DNA of 64,000 nucleotides, from positions 1,178,001-1,242,000 of the forward strand of contig NZ_CP035375.1 of assembly GCF_004118935.1 (NCBI RefSeq). The letters are read 5' to 3'. The stretch's first letter is position 1. Each line of letters begins with the position of its first letter. This DNA comes from Salinibacterium sp. UTAS2018 (GTDB taxonomy: Bacteria; Actinomycetota; Actinomycetes; Actinomycetales; Microbacteriaceae). A model generated the notes under the pieces. The model was not told where the DNA came from, did no database searches, and saw only the letters and a program-made list of their open reading frames with translations. This document shows positions 51,167-61,456 of the stretch, piece by piece. The translations under genes were made by a program, and so were the position numbers.

Positions 51167-51381
51167 TTGGACGCATCCTCAACAAGCTCGCGCCGCGCAC
51201 CGCGAACACCATCAAGGTGCTCGTGCACTCCAGTGAAGACGCGGGCCTCGCCAGCCGGATCGTCAACTACGAAAAGGAAATCGCCGAGCTTCGTCAAGAA
51301 ATCGACGAGCTTCGCAGCGACAGTGTGCGGGTAGCCGAGCTCTACGACCTCGTATTTGAACGCCTGCGCGAAAAGATCTAA
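51154..51381 (+). CDS. Small coiled-coil protein (DUF6752-like)
   Basis: This 75-aa protein overlaps the end of the LicD fusion gene by 13 nt and has GGAGG 7 nt before its ATG, so translation is well supported. The C-terminal half (YEKEIAELRQEIDELRSDSVRVAELYDLVFERLREKI) is a heptad-rich coiled coil. The RSDSxRVAELxDLVxxRL ending resembles the small actinobacterial DUF6752 proteins that sit beside glycosyltransferase and LicD genes. It may be an adaptor holding the LicD or transferase complex together. The function is unknown. Confidence 0.8.
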   Translation: MERLIGRILNKLAPRTANTIKVLVHSSEDAGLASRIVNYEKEIAELRQEIDELRSDSVRVAELYDLVFERLREKI

Positions 51382-51443
51382 CGGCCAGCGGCCGGCACTC
51401 CCCCGCCGCCGCCCAGCCCAGCAGCGCAGTCGCCACCCTGCCG

Positions 51444-53451
<2,008 letters not shown>

Positions 53452-53453
53452 GC

Positions 53454-54404
53454 CTACTCCCGTGCTGCTTCAACGCGGGCAACGGCATTAGCCACTGCGG
53501 GCAGGTCGGCGAAGTAGTCAGTGTTCGACACCGGGCGCGTGCGCCCACCCTCAGCGAGGCCGCGACGCAACCCTGCCCAGAGCACCGGGCGTTGCTGCGA
53601 GCGCCGAATCGTGCGGATCCAGCGACGGATGCTCGAAGCACCGTACATCGCTTTCTCCCATGCCTTGAGGCCTCGCGAATAACGCATCAGCCACACCTTG
53701 TTGCGCACTTCAAAGAAGAATCGCTCACCGGGGTCGAGGTCGGTGGAGCCGAGGAGCTTTGTCTTGTGCACGACAACACTGGCGGGCACGAAAATGCCGC
53801 GGCTGCTGCGCAAGAGTCGAGTAGAAAACTCGAAGTCGTCGTTCCAGATGAAATAGTCGGCTACCGGAAGCCCCCATTGGCGCACCGCTGCAGCAGAAAC
53901 AAACATCGACACGAACGATGAGCTACGCACGGCGAGCGTTGAGGCCGCCTGCGCTGCCGACTTTTCGGCCGCGCTCACGAATGGCTTCTCGCGCGGAGTG
54001 TTCATGGGGTGATCTTGGCCATCAGTCCAGATCACGCGAGAGCCAGCAATCGTGACTTCAGGCTGAGCCTCGACAGCGGCAACCAATTCGGCCGCGGCAG
54101 ACGGGGTCGGAATCGTGTCGTCATCCATGAGCCAGAGCCACGTGGGGTCATGTGCTTCAAGAGCGTGCGCCATTCCGGCGGCGAAACCGCCCGCTCCCCC
54201 GGTATTGCGTTCGAGAGTGACCAGATCAACGGCAGGGAAGGATGCTCTGACAGCATCACCAGATCCGTCATCTGACGCGTTGTCGACGACAACAATGGCA
54301 TCCAAGGTGCGTGATTGTGCGGCTAGGGCGGCCAACGCCTCCATGAGCAGTTCGCGCCGGTTGTACGCCACCACCACCGCGACTACACGGGAAACTTGCG
54401 GCAT
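53454..54404 (-). CDS. GT2 glycosyltransferase, GlfT1/rhamnosyltransferase-like
   Basis: This 316-aa protein has VVAVVVAYNRRELLMEALAAL, VVDNASDDGS, RNTGGAGGFAAGM (the GGAGGF loop seen in GlfT1), MDDDT as metal site and FIWNDDFEFSTRLL with the catalytic Asp, then VRNKVWLMRYSRG. The pattern matches mycobacterial GlfT1 (Rv3782), which adds the first galactofuranose residues. Operon membership with glf supports this. A WbbL-type rhamnosyltransferase is the alternative. It heads the operon; the gene at 54554 is divergent. Confidence 0.86.
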   Translation of the reverse strand: MPQVSRVVAVVVAYNRRELLMEALAALAAQSRTLDAIVVVDNASDDGSGDAVRASFPAVDLVTLERNTGGAGGFAAGMAHALEAHDPTWLWLMDDDTIPTPSAAAELVAAVEAQPEVTIAGSRVIWTDGQDHPMNTPREKPFVSAAEKSAAQAASTLAVRSSSFVSMFVSAAAVRQWGLPVADYFIWNDDFEFSTRLLRSSRGIFVPASVVVHKTKLLGSTDLDPGERFFFEVRNKVWLMRYSRGLKAWEKAMYGASSIRRWIRTIRRSQQRPVLWAGLRRGLAEGGRTRPVSNTDYFADLPAVANAVARVEAARE

Positions 54405-54506
54405 TTTCGGTATCTCGATCTCACTGTCGCGAAGGGAAGGGCAACACTCACCCTAGACGAGCGAAGCGCTCTGCACACGTTACAGGTCGGCGCTACCTCC
54501 TATAGA

Positions 54507-54512
54507 TAGGAT
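54507..54512 (+). promoter_or_regulatory. -10 box for the DUF6541 gene
   Basis: TAGGAT, leading to a leader of about 35 nt that carries GGAGGG before the GTG at 54554. No clear -35 hexamer is present. Confidence 0.45.
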
Positions 54513-54553
54513 TACCGGGTGCAGCGCTTCAATTCATCTCCCGGAGGGCGTCA

Positions 54554-56524
54554 GTGACCTGGTGGGAGACCATCCCGGCTTTCGCGGTCGTACTGACGGT
54601 TGGCATAGCGCCGGGGCTGTTGCTTTCGGCAATGCTCGGTCTGCGCGGAATAGCGCTGCTCGGCTCTGCCCCAGCGTTCTCCGTCACTACCGTGACTCTG
54701 GCGTCGATTGCCGCACCATTTTTCGGCGCCGCCTGGGGGCTCGCTCCCATCGCCGGCACCACAGTGGTGCTGCTCATCGTGATCGCGGTCTTCCGATTGC
54801 TCTGGCACCGGCTGCGCCCGCAACCCGCGTTCGCTCATCCCCCCGTTCGGCTTCTGACCTGGGCGGCTCTCGGCATCGGAGTGGCTGCCATCGCGATCAC
54901 CGTGCGCTTCATCGTTGCGTTCGGCGAGCCCGAGAACATCTCGCAGACCTACGACAACATCTTTCACCTCAATGCCCTGAGGTACGTACTCGATAGCGGA
55001 AACGCGTCGTCGCTCACTCTCGGCGGATTCAACATCGAGAACCCAGCTGCGGGCACGTTCTATCCGGCAGGCTGGCATGCACTCACCGCGGCGAGCGCGA
55101 GCATCACCGGCGTCAGCATCCCCGTGGCGATCAACCTCACCTCCATTCTCATCGGTGCCGTGTACTGGCCTCTCGGCTGTGTCTTTCTCGTGCGCACGAT
55201 TCTCGGACCGCGCGCGATCGCCATCGTCGGGGCGGGCGTTCTCTCGGCAGCATTCGGTGCATTCCCCTACGGCCTCGTTGACTTCGGCGTGCTGTATCCC
55301 TATTTACTCGGCGTCAGCCTGCTGCCCGCAGCGCTCGCCTACGCGGTGATCGCAACTCGCTTGAGCGACCAGCCAGAAATGCGCACATCGCGCGCCTGGT
55401 TCGCTCTGTTCGGTGTAGTTCCCGGAATCACACTCGCGCACCCCAGCGCCACCATGGCTTTTGTCGCCCTCAGCAGCATCCTTGTTGTCGTGGGAGCTCA
55501 CCGCATGTACAAGCGACTCGTCGCTGCGCACGCGTCAACGCGTAAGATCCGCCTGCTGCTGGTTGGCACTGCCCTCGTGCTCGCCGCCTATCTCGGCGCC
55601 TGGCTCGTCGTTCGCGTCAGCGTCGTGTGGGAACCGATCAGAACGGTCGCTCAAGCCCTCGGTGAAGTTCTCACCAATGCAACCAACGGATTGCCGATAG
55701 CGATCGTGGCGACGGCGCTCGTGATCGTTGGCATTCTTCAGCTTCGGCAGCAGCCATTGCTGCGCTGGTTGATTCTCAACTTCAGCATCGTGGGCATTTT
55801 GTACATCGCTGCAGCAGCGATGCCGCACTCCCTGCTGCAGTCGCTGCTTGTCGGCACCTGGTACGGGGATAGCCACCGCTTGGGTTCGCTTTTACCCATC
55901 GTGGCTCTTCCGCTCGCCACGCTCGGCCTCGTGCGCGTATACGACGCGATTCGCACGCGCGAACCCACGAAGGTCAGTGCGAAGGTCGATGCACGTTCCC
56001 GGCAGCGCTCACTCGCTATCACGGCCGTAGCGCTGCTGCTGGCGACTCAGGGTTATTCGCTGCACGTGGCAACTCTCGAAGCTCGCAGCAACTACGTCAT
56101 CACCGACGACCCCGACGACGAGGATTACGAGGCGCCGCTGCTGACCGCCGACGAACTAGACGTTCTCGAGCACGTGGCTGACTACGTTCCGAAGGATGCC
56201 GTCGTGGCCGGCAGCCCGTGGACCGGCGCCGGGCTCGTCTACGCCATCGCCGACCGCGAGGCCATGCTTCCCCACGTCGGTGGCTTCGACAGCGCCGAGT
56301 CTCGGCTCATTGGCGAGCGACTTCGCGACGCGGCTAGTTACACTAGCGTTTGCGATGCTCTCGCGACCCTCGAAGTGGGGTACGCATTAGATTTTGGCAC
56401 TCGCGAGGTGCACGGCGAAGAACACAACTTCGACGGGCTCACCCGGCTGGCAACTTCACAGGCAGTAGAACCCCTGTATACGAGCGGCGACGTCGGACTG
56501 TATAAAATCACCGCGTGCGACTAA
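54554..56524 (+). CDS. DUF6541 family polytopic membrane protein
   Basis: This 656-aa protein has about 13 hydrophobic segments up to residue 520 and an extracytoplasmic C-terminal domain of about 130 residues (ADELDVLEHVADYVPKDAVVAGSPWTG...). The first loop holds QTYDNIFHLNALRYVLDSG and the second PAAGTFYPAGWHAL, a layout like GT-C glycosyltransferases that use polyprenyl-phosphate sugars. DUF6541 is common in actinobacterial wall-glycan loci; activity is unproven. GTG start with GGAGGG upstream. It is followed 16 bp later by a GT4 gene in the same operon. Confidence 0.85.
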   Translation: MTWWETIPAFAVVLTVGIAPGLLLSAMLGLRGIALLGSAPAFSVTTVTLASIAAPFFGAAWGLAPIAGTTVVLLIVIAVFRLLWHRLRPQPAFAHPPVRLLTWAALGIGVAAIAITVRFIVAFGEPENISQTYDNIFHLNALRYVLDSGNASSLTLGGFNIENPAAGTFYPAGWHALTAASASITGVSIPVAINLTSILIGAVYWPLGCVFLVRTILGPRAIAIVGAGVLSAAFGAFPYGLVDFGVLYPYLLGVSLLPAALAYAVIATRLSDQPEMRTSRAWFALFGVVPGITLAHPSATMAFVALSSILVVVGAHRMYKRLVAAHASTRKIRLLLVGTALVLAAYLGAWLVVRVSVVWEPIRTVAQALGEVLTNATNGLPIAIVATALVIVGILQLRQQPLLRWLILNFSIVGILYIAAAAMPHSLLQSLLVGTWYGDSHRLGSLLPIVALPLATLGLVRVYDAIRTREPTKVSAKVDARSRQRSLAITAVALLLATQGYSLHVATLEARSNYVITDDPDDEDYEAPLLTADELDVLEHVADYVPKDAVVAGSPWTGAGLVYAIADREAMLPHVGGFDSAESRLIGERLRDAASYTSVCDALATLEVGYALDFGTREVHGEEHNFDGLTRLATSQAVEPLYTSGDVGLYKITACD

Positions 56525-56540
56525 CGGACAAAGGAAACCT

Positions 56541-57698
56541 ATGGCGATGACCACCCTGCGAGTCGTCCTCGACGACATTGCTGCGCCCGCATCGCGCAAT
56601 CTACGCCGCTATTCCGAAGAACTGGTCAAGCAGCTCATCGTTGGTGCACCACCCCACTGCGAAGTCACAGGAATTGTTTCCCACAACAGCAGCAGCGCGG
56701 AATACATTGAGCAGACATTCCCCGGTCTGGCAGAACTCAGCACCCTGCGCCTCGGCCACGACGCTCTCGTTCGCGCGTGGCAACACGGCGTCACCAGCAT
56801 CCCCGCAACGCGGATGTCGGGAAAAGGACTCGTACACTCCCCCAGCTTGTTTGCCCCACTCGCCCGCCATGACCGGGTTAACGACGTCGGCACCCAGACC
56901 GTCGTGACGATCCATGACCTGCTCGCGTGGACCAGCCCCGAGTCGCTCAGTAGTCGCCAGGTCGCGTGGAACAAAGCGATGGCCAAACGCGCTTATAAAT
57001 ATGCGGATGCCGTAGTCGTGACGTGCCACTCGGTGGCGAGCGAACTGAACGAGATCATGAATTTCGGCGATCGAGTGCGCGTCATTTCCGGCGCCGCCAC
57101 CGGCCATCTCTCTCAGCCCTTCAACGCTGAAGCCCGCGCTCTCGCCCTCGAACTGCCCGAACGCTACATTCTGGCCACCGGCACTCTCGCACCTCACACC
57201 GGCCTTGAGGCGCTGATTCAGGCGATGGCTCACCCCGATGCTCCCGACATCCCCCTCCTGATCTCCGGGCCTCCGGCCTGGGGCGAGCGCGATATTGCCC
57301 GCACCATCGCCGAAGCCGGGCTCAGCCCTGAGCGCGTGCGGCACCTGGGAGTGCTCGGCGATGAAGATCTTGCCGTTGCCCTCAACAACGCCACGATCTT
57401 CGCGTACCCCAGCATCGCGGAGGGCTTCAGCTTGCCCGTTCTCGAAGCGTTTTCACTCGGCACCCCGGTTGTGCACTCCGACACCCCCGCCGTTGTCGAA
57501 CTGAGCGGAGATGCCGCCATTGCGGTCCCCCGCAACTCACCCGAGACCTACCCCGAACGGCTCGCGCAGACTCTCGCCGACGTTGCCGACGATGCCGAAC
57601 TTGAACGTCAACTCAGCGTCAGGGGCCTCGACCGCTCCCGCATTTTCACCTGGCAGGCCGCGGCCGACAAAGTGTGGCAGCTACACGCTGACCTGTAG
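56541..57698 (+). CDS. Glycosyltransferase family 4
   Basis: This 385-aa GT-B enzyme has TVVTIHDLLAWTSPESLS in the acceptor half, then ILATGTLAPHTGLEALIQAM and FAYPSIAEGFSLPVLEAFSLGTPVVHSD with the GT4 E-x7-E motif. The resemblance is to mannosyltransferases of wall and capsule loci. AAGGA lies about 7 nt before the ATG. It forms an operon with the DUF6541 protein; together they might make a lipid-linked sugar and transfer it outside. The specificity is unknown. Confidence 0.88.
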   Translation: MAMTTLRVVLDDIAAPASRNLRRYSEELVKQLIVGAPPHCEVTGIVSHNSSSAEYIEQTFPGLAELSTLRLGHDALVRAWQHGVTSIPATRMSGKGLVHSPSLFAPLARHDRVNDVGTQTVVTIHDLLAWTSPESLSSRQVAWNKAMAKRAYKYADAVVVTCHSVASELNEIMNFGDRVRVISGAATGHLSQPFNAEARALALELPERYILATGTLAPHTGLEALIQAMAHPDAPDIPLLISGPPAWGERDIARTIAEAGLSPERVRHLGVLGDEDLAVALNNATIFAYPSIAEGFSLPVLEAFSLGTPVVHSDTPAVVELSGDAAIAVPRNSPETYPERLAQTLADVADDAELERQLSVRGLDRSRIFTWQAAADKVWQLHADL

Positions 57699-57701
57699 AT
57701 T

Positions 57702-57717
57702 TTGCGGCTGACCGCAA
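57702..57717. terminator. Small hairpin between convergent genes
   Basis: TTGCGG, loop CTGA, CCGCAA, 4 bp after the GT4 stop. A 6-bp stem without a T-tract. It may end the GT4 transcript, possibly with the heptamer repeat that follows. Confidence 0.4.
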
Positions 57718-57728
57718 CCTCAGCGTAA

Positions 57729-57756
57729 GGCGCAGGGCGCAGGGAGCAGGGCGCAG
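57729..57756. repeat. Four tandem 7-bp repeats (GGCGCAG)
   Basis: Four uninterrupted heptamers, GGCGCAG x2, GGAGCAG, GGCGCAG, fill the convergent gap and end 1 bp before the LCP stop codon. Copy number could vary by slippage. No function is known. Confidence 0.6.
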
Positions 57757-57757
57757 A

Positions 57758-59104
57758 CTATTCCTCGGCGGGAGTTGAACTCACGAGCGCTTCGGTCACC
57801 AGTTGCCTGATGTAGTCGTAGTCGGGGTTTCCCACATCAATCGTGGGAGGCGATAGCTCGAGCGTTGCGATCGGGAAGTCCCGCGCGCTACTGGCGAGGC
57901 CGGTAAAGAGGCCGAGCATCACCGACGGAATGTCGGTCGTCACGACTTGCTTGCCGGCATCCGCCACGCTGCGGAACTTCGTCAGAATGTTGGTGGGTTC
58001 GAATTGGCGCAAGATAGCTTCTTGCACCTCTCGCTGCCGAAGCATGCGGTCGTAGTCGTTCGATCCGTGACGGGCCCGCGCGTACCAGAGCGCTTCCCAG
58101 CCGCCGAGACGCTGTTCGCCTACCTCGACCCAGCCATCCACGTTTATCGGCTGCCCGAACTCGTCTTCGTCGCCGCCGATCGGCTGCCGCTCAGTGACGT
58201 TGATGACTACTCCGCCGAGGGCATCGATCAGATCGTCGAAGCCCTTCATGTCGATGAGGACGTAGTACTGAAGGTCAAGCCCCGTGACCCCGGCAACAGC
58301 ATCGCGCATCGCTTCGACGCCGGCGGAACTCGCGTTGGCCTCAGCATCGGGATAGAGGTCGGGGTTCTCCTCGCCGTACGTGTAGAGGTAGCTGATCAAG
58401 CACTCATCGCCACAGTCGTATCCCGTGGGGAAGTCATTGTAGAGAGGCGAGCCCTCAACGAAGGGAATCGATTCAAGGTTGCGCGGGATGCCGATGAGCG
58501 TTGTCTCACCGGTTTCAGCATCCACGCTCGCAACGGAAATACTGTCGGGTCGCAAGCCGACCCGGTCAGGTCCGGCGTCTCCACCCAGCAACAAGATGTT
58601 GTAGCGACCGTCGCTCGGTTCTTCGTAATCCGCGCTGCTGAATACCTCTGAAATGGTCGAGCGCGCAGAGTCCACGATGTTGACGGCCGCAACCGCAACG
58701 CCGGAATATGCCACTAAAGCGATCAGAGCAAATGCGACGACAAACGGTCGAGAGCCAGCGCTCGCGCGCTTGACGTGGGCCAACCGCAGCGAGTCGATCG
58801 CGAGCACAATCCACAGCAGGACATACGCAACCAGCACGACTTCGACGACAGCGAGCACCACAGCGTTGGTGAAGGCCGACAGGAAAAGTTCACGAGCCCC
58901 GAAAAATAAGCCAATGGCGATCGCGACCAGCAGCCAGAAGAGAGCCGTCACCACCACGGCGAAACGGCCAAGTCGGCGGCTGCCCGCCAAAATTTGGGCG
59001 GACCCCGGTACAAAGATGTTGAGCACGACCAACCACCACGCCCGGCGGGTCATGACGGGCGTCGACGAGACGTCGGGAGCCCGCAACGAGCTGGAAGTAC
59101 TCAC
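57758..59104 (-). CDS. LytR-CpsA-Psr (LCP) family glycopolymer-peptidoglycan ligase
   Basis: This 448-aa protein has four membrane segments in residues 22-145 and an extracytoplasmic LCP domain at about 165-400: [54 protein letters not shown] and [22 protein letters not shown], which supply the conserved Asp/Arg set. LCP enzymes transfer lipid-linked teichoic acid, capsule or galactan onto peptidoglycan. Four rather than one membrane segment is a variant seen in Microbacteriaceae. It starts inside the purE stop (GTGA). The insertion with two cysteines (DCGDEC) may form a disulphide. Confidence 0.93.
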   Translation of the reverse strand: MSTSSSLRAPDVSSTPVMTRRAWWLVVLNIFVPGSAQILAGSRRLGRFAVVVTALFWLLVAIAIGLFFGARELFLSAFTNAVVLAVVEVVLVAYVLLWIVLAIDSLRLAHVKRASAGSRPFVVAFALIALVAYSGVAVAAVNIVDSARSTISEVFSSADYEEPSDGRYNILLLGGDAGPDRVGLRPDSISVASVDAETGETTLIGIPRNLESIPFVEGSPLYNDFPTGYDCGDECLISYLYTYGEENPDLYPDAEANASSAGVEAMRDAVAGVTGLDLQYYVLIDMKGFDDLIDALGGVVINVTERQPIGGDEDEFGQPINVDGWVEVGEQRLGGWEALWYARARHGSNDYDRMLRQREVQEAILRQFEPTNILTKFRSVADAGKQVVTTDIPSVMLGLFTGLASSARDFPIATLELSPPTIDVGNPDYDYIRQLVTEALVSSTPAEE

Positions 59105-59595
59105 AGCAGTCGCTGCAACGCGGTATTTTTCTCAGCAACCATTGCTTCGAGCCCGCTGGCGTAGGCCTGCAGTTTGTCGGCAACGGCGGAATCCGTCGAG
59201 CCAATGATGCGAAGCGCCAGTAGCCCTGCGTTCGTGGCTCCGCCGATGGAGACCGTGGCAACCGGAATACCGGCAGGCATTTGAACGATCGACAAGAGCG
59301 AGTCAAGACCGTCAAGCTTCGCGAGAGGGACCGGAACGCCCACAACGGGAAGAGTGGTGACGGATGCGACCATGCCCGGAAGGTGCGCGGCACCACCGGC
59401 TCCCGCAATGATCACGTTGACGCCGCGGGATGCTGCTTGCCGGCCGAACTCGATCATGCGATCGGGCGTGCGATGAGCCGAAACGACCTCGACCTCACAG
59501 GCCACATCGAACTCAGCGAGGATCGCCGCTGCGCCCTTCATTACGGACCAATCGGAATCAGATCCCATGACAATCGAGACGAGCGGTGAAGACAT
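59101..59595 (-). CDS. purE: N5-carboxyaminoimidazole ribonucleotide mutase
   Basis: This 164-aa class I PurE catalyses N5-CAIR to CAIR in purine synthesis. MGSDSDW at 10-16, SAHRTPDRM near 40-48 and [11 protein letters not shown] near 65-75 are the substrate-binding loops, and the catalytic His in AHR is present. It is coupled to the LCP gene by GTGA and follows purK after 69 bp. The -10 box 6 nt before the ATG indicates its own leaderless promoter, so purine genes and the wall ligase may share this transcript. Confidence 0.96.
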   Translation of the reverse strand: MSSPLVSIVMGSDSDWSVMKGAAAILAEFDVACEVEVVSAHRTPDRMIEFGRQAASRGVNVIIAGAGGAAHLPGMVASVTTLPVVGVPVPLAKLDGLDSLLSIVQMPAGIPVATVSIGGATNAGLLALRIIGSTDSAVADKLQAYASGLEAMVAEKNTALQRLL

Positions 59596-59601
59596 AAGAG
59601 G

Positions 59602-59607
59602 ATCCTA
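59602..59607 (-). promoter_or_regulatory. -10 box of a leaderless purE promoter
   Basis: TAGGAT on the minus strand, 6 nt (cctctt), then the purE ATG. Confidence 0.5.
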
Positions 59608-59664
59608 TCTGCCGGTTTTGGATGCACTGTTCTCAACACACGGCGGGCAACCGCCGCCGTGCGA

Positions 59665-60777
59665 CTAGTCGAACTGCGCTGCGGCCGCGCGGGCGTTGGC
59701 GCGAACGTCGTCGAGAGTGGATCCAGACGCCGTCACGTGCCCCACTTTGCGGCCGGGCCGTGATTGCTTCGAATAGTCGTGAATCTTGGTTCCCGGCGAC
59801 GCGAGCGTAGCGGCACCGATACGCTCGTGGAGTTCTTGGCCGACTGGTCCGCCCAAAATATTCACCATGACCGACCACGGCTCGCGCGAATCAGTCGCGC
59901 CGAGGGGTAAGTCAAGAACCGCACGAAGGTGCTGCTCGAACTGGCTGGTTTGGCATCCGTCGATACTCCAGTGACCGGTGTTGTGCGGACGCATCGCCAG
60001 CTCGTTGATCACGATTCGGCCGTCCGTTGTCTCAAAAAGCTCGACCGCGAGCACGCCCGTAACGTCGAGCCCTTCGGCGATCGTGCGAGCGATCGCGGCT
60101 GCCTCGTCAGCGAGTTCAGAGCTCACGCCGGGAGCCGGCGCCGTTACTTCAGCACAGACACTATCGCGCTGAATGCTCTCCACCACCGGCCACAACGCAA
60201 CGTCTCCTGAAGGATTGCGCGCAACGGACTGTGCTAATTCTCGGCTGAAATCGACCAGCTCTTCGATCAAGAGTTCACCAGCCGCAAGCCAGTCTGCGGC
60301 GTCCGCTGCGGCACGAACGATCTTGACGCCTTTACCGTCGTAACCCCCGCGCGGCGTCTTGAGAACGCCAACCCCATCGTGGGCGTCAAGGAAGCTCGCG
60401 ACGTCGGCGACAGTCGTGACCTTGGCCCACGCCGGCATCGGCAACCCGAGCTGCTCGAGTCGTTGGCGCATCTGCAGCTTGTCTTGCGCAAAAAGCAGCG
60501 CGTGCGGGCCGGGATGCACCGCGATTCCCTCCGCGACCATCGCCTTCAAGACCTCTTGCGGTACGTGCTCGTGATCGAAAGTAACGACGTCTACCTCGCG
60601 AGCAAATGCCAGCACTTCATCGACTGAGTGATAGTCGCCAACCGCCGTTGCGGCGAGAGCGGCCGGAGAGCCCTCGGCCTCTGCCAGCACGCGGATGTCG
60701 ATCCCCAAGTTGATAGCGGGCGGGATCATCATGCGGGCGAGCTGGCCACCACCGATTACTCCGACTTTTACTGACAT
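59665..60777 (-). CDS. purK: N5-carboxyaminoimidazole ribonucleotide synthase
   Basis: This 370-aa ATP-grasp enzyme makes N5-CAIR from AIR, bicarbonate and ATP. VIGGGQLARMM at the N-terminus, the KTPRGGYDGKGV ATP-grasp glycine loop near 137-149, the ELAMRPHNTGHWSIDGCQTSQFEQHLRA substrate segment and the C-terminal HDYSKQSRPGRKVGHV are all present. GGAG lies 5 nt before the ATG. The start codon overlaps in CATG with an ATG on the other strand that I do not take as the gtrA start. Confidence 0.96.
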   Translation of the reverse strand: MSVKVGVIGGGQLARMMIPPAINLGIDIRVLAEAEGSPAALAATAVGDYHSVDEVLAFAREVDVVTFDHEHVPQEVLKAMVAEGIAVHPGPHALLFAQDKLQMRQRLEQLGLPMPAWAKVTTVADVASFLDAHDGVGVLKTPRGGYDGKGVKIVRAAADAADWLAAGELLIEELVDFSRELAQSVARNPSGDVALWPVVESIQRDSVCAEVTAPAPGVSSELADEAAAIARTIAEGLDVTGVLAVELFETTDGRIVINELAMRPHNTGHWSIDGCQTSQFEQHLRAVLDLPLGATDSREPWSVMVNILGGPVGQELHERIGAATLASPGTKIHDYSKQSRPGRKVGHVTASGSTLDDVRANARAAAAQFD

Positions 60778-60832
60778 GAACTCTCCAGAGGTAGCCCTGA
60801 CTGATTATCAGGATCGTGCAAGACTTCGCAGC

Positions 60833-60838
60833 TACAAT
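60833..60838 (+). promoter_or_regulatory. -10 box supporting the shorter gtrA start
   Basis: TACAAT lies 43 bp upstream of the GTG at 60881 and inside the longer open frame that starts at 60776. A promoter here means the longer N-terminus would not be translated from this transcript. No clear -35. Confidence 0.4.
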
Positions 60839-60880
60839 TTCACCGCTCCCTCTATCTTTGCTTATCTATCGGGCGGATTC

Positions 60881-61456
60881 GTGCGTTCACTCATCACTCA
60901 GCTCAGCCGCTTCGGACTCGTCGGTGCCGTGGGAGTAGTCATTGACGTCACGATCTTCAACATCTTGCGCACGACCGTGCTCGCTCCCGAGCTGCTGCAT
61001 GAAGGGCCAATCCTCGCGAAGATCGCCTCCACGGCGGTCGCGATCGTGGCCAACTGGCTCGGCAACCGCTACTGGACATTTCGTCGAACGACCCTTCAGC
61101 ATCCGGTTCAGGAAGGGTTCAAGTTCGCCCTCGTGAGCCTTGGGGGCATCGCCATCGGGCTCAGCTGCCTCGTGGTCTCCCACTACGTTTTGGGCTACAC
61201 CTCATTGCTGGCAGACAACATCTCCAGCAACGTCATCGGCCTTGCGCTCGGCACAATTTTTCGCTTTTGGGGCTATCGCACGTGGGTGTTCGCCGAACGC
61301 TCCGAGACTCCTCAGAACGTCGAAAACGAAGACTCTTTCGAGAGCGCGGATGCGTTAGGGGCGCCCCAACGCCCGGTAGCCCCAGCCGGCTTCGCGCCAC
61401 TTCACCGGGTCCAGGCAGTTTCGACCGTCGAGGATCGCGCGCACCGCGACGACTGA
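60881..61456 (+). CDS. GtrA-like flippase-family membrane protein
   Basis: This 191-aa protein has a GtrA domain at 5-135 with four membrane segments: RFGLVGAVGVVIDVTIFNIL, the NWLGNRYWTFRR loop, and IGLALGTIFRFWGYRTWVF. GtrA proteins help move polyprenyl-phosphate sugars across the membrane. I chose GTG 60881 because family similarity starts at MRSLITQLSRFG; the 35 extra codons back to ATG 60776 have low third-position G+C and contain a TACAAT box. The C-terminal 50 residues run antisense into the ugd gene for 102 bp, so the tail is probably not conserved. Confidence 0.85.
   Translation: MRSLITQLSRFGLVGAVGVVIDVTIFNILRTTVLAPELLHEGPILAKIASTAVAIVANWLGNRYWTFRRTTLQHPVQEGFKFALVSLGGIAIGLSCLVVSHYVLGYTSLLADNISSNVIGLALGTIFRFWGYRTWVFAERSETPQNVENEDSFESADALGAPQRPVAPAGFAPLHRVQAVSTVEDRAHRDD

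Noticed and set aside
60776..60880. Longer GtrA N-terminus starting at ATG 60776
   Set aside because: Third-position G+C is low, family similarity begins at GTG 60881, and a TACAAT box lies inside the segment.
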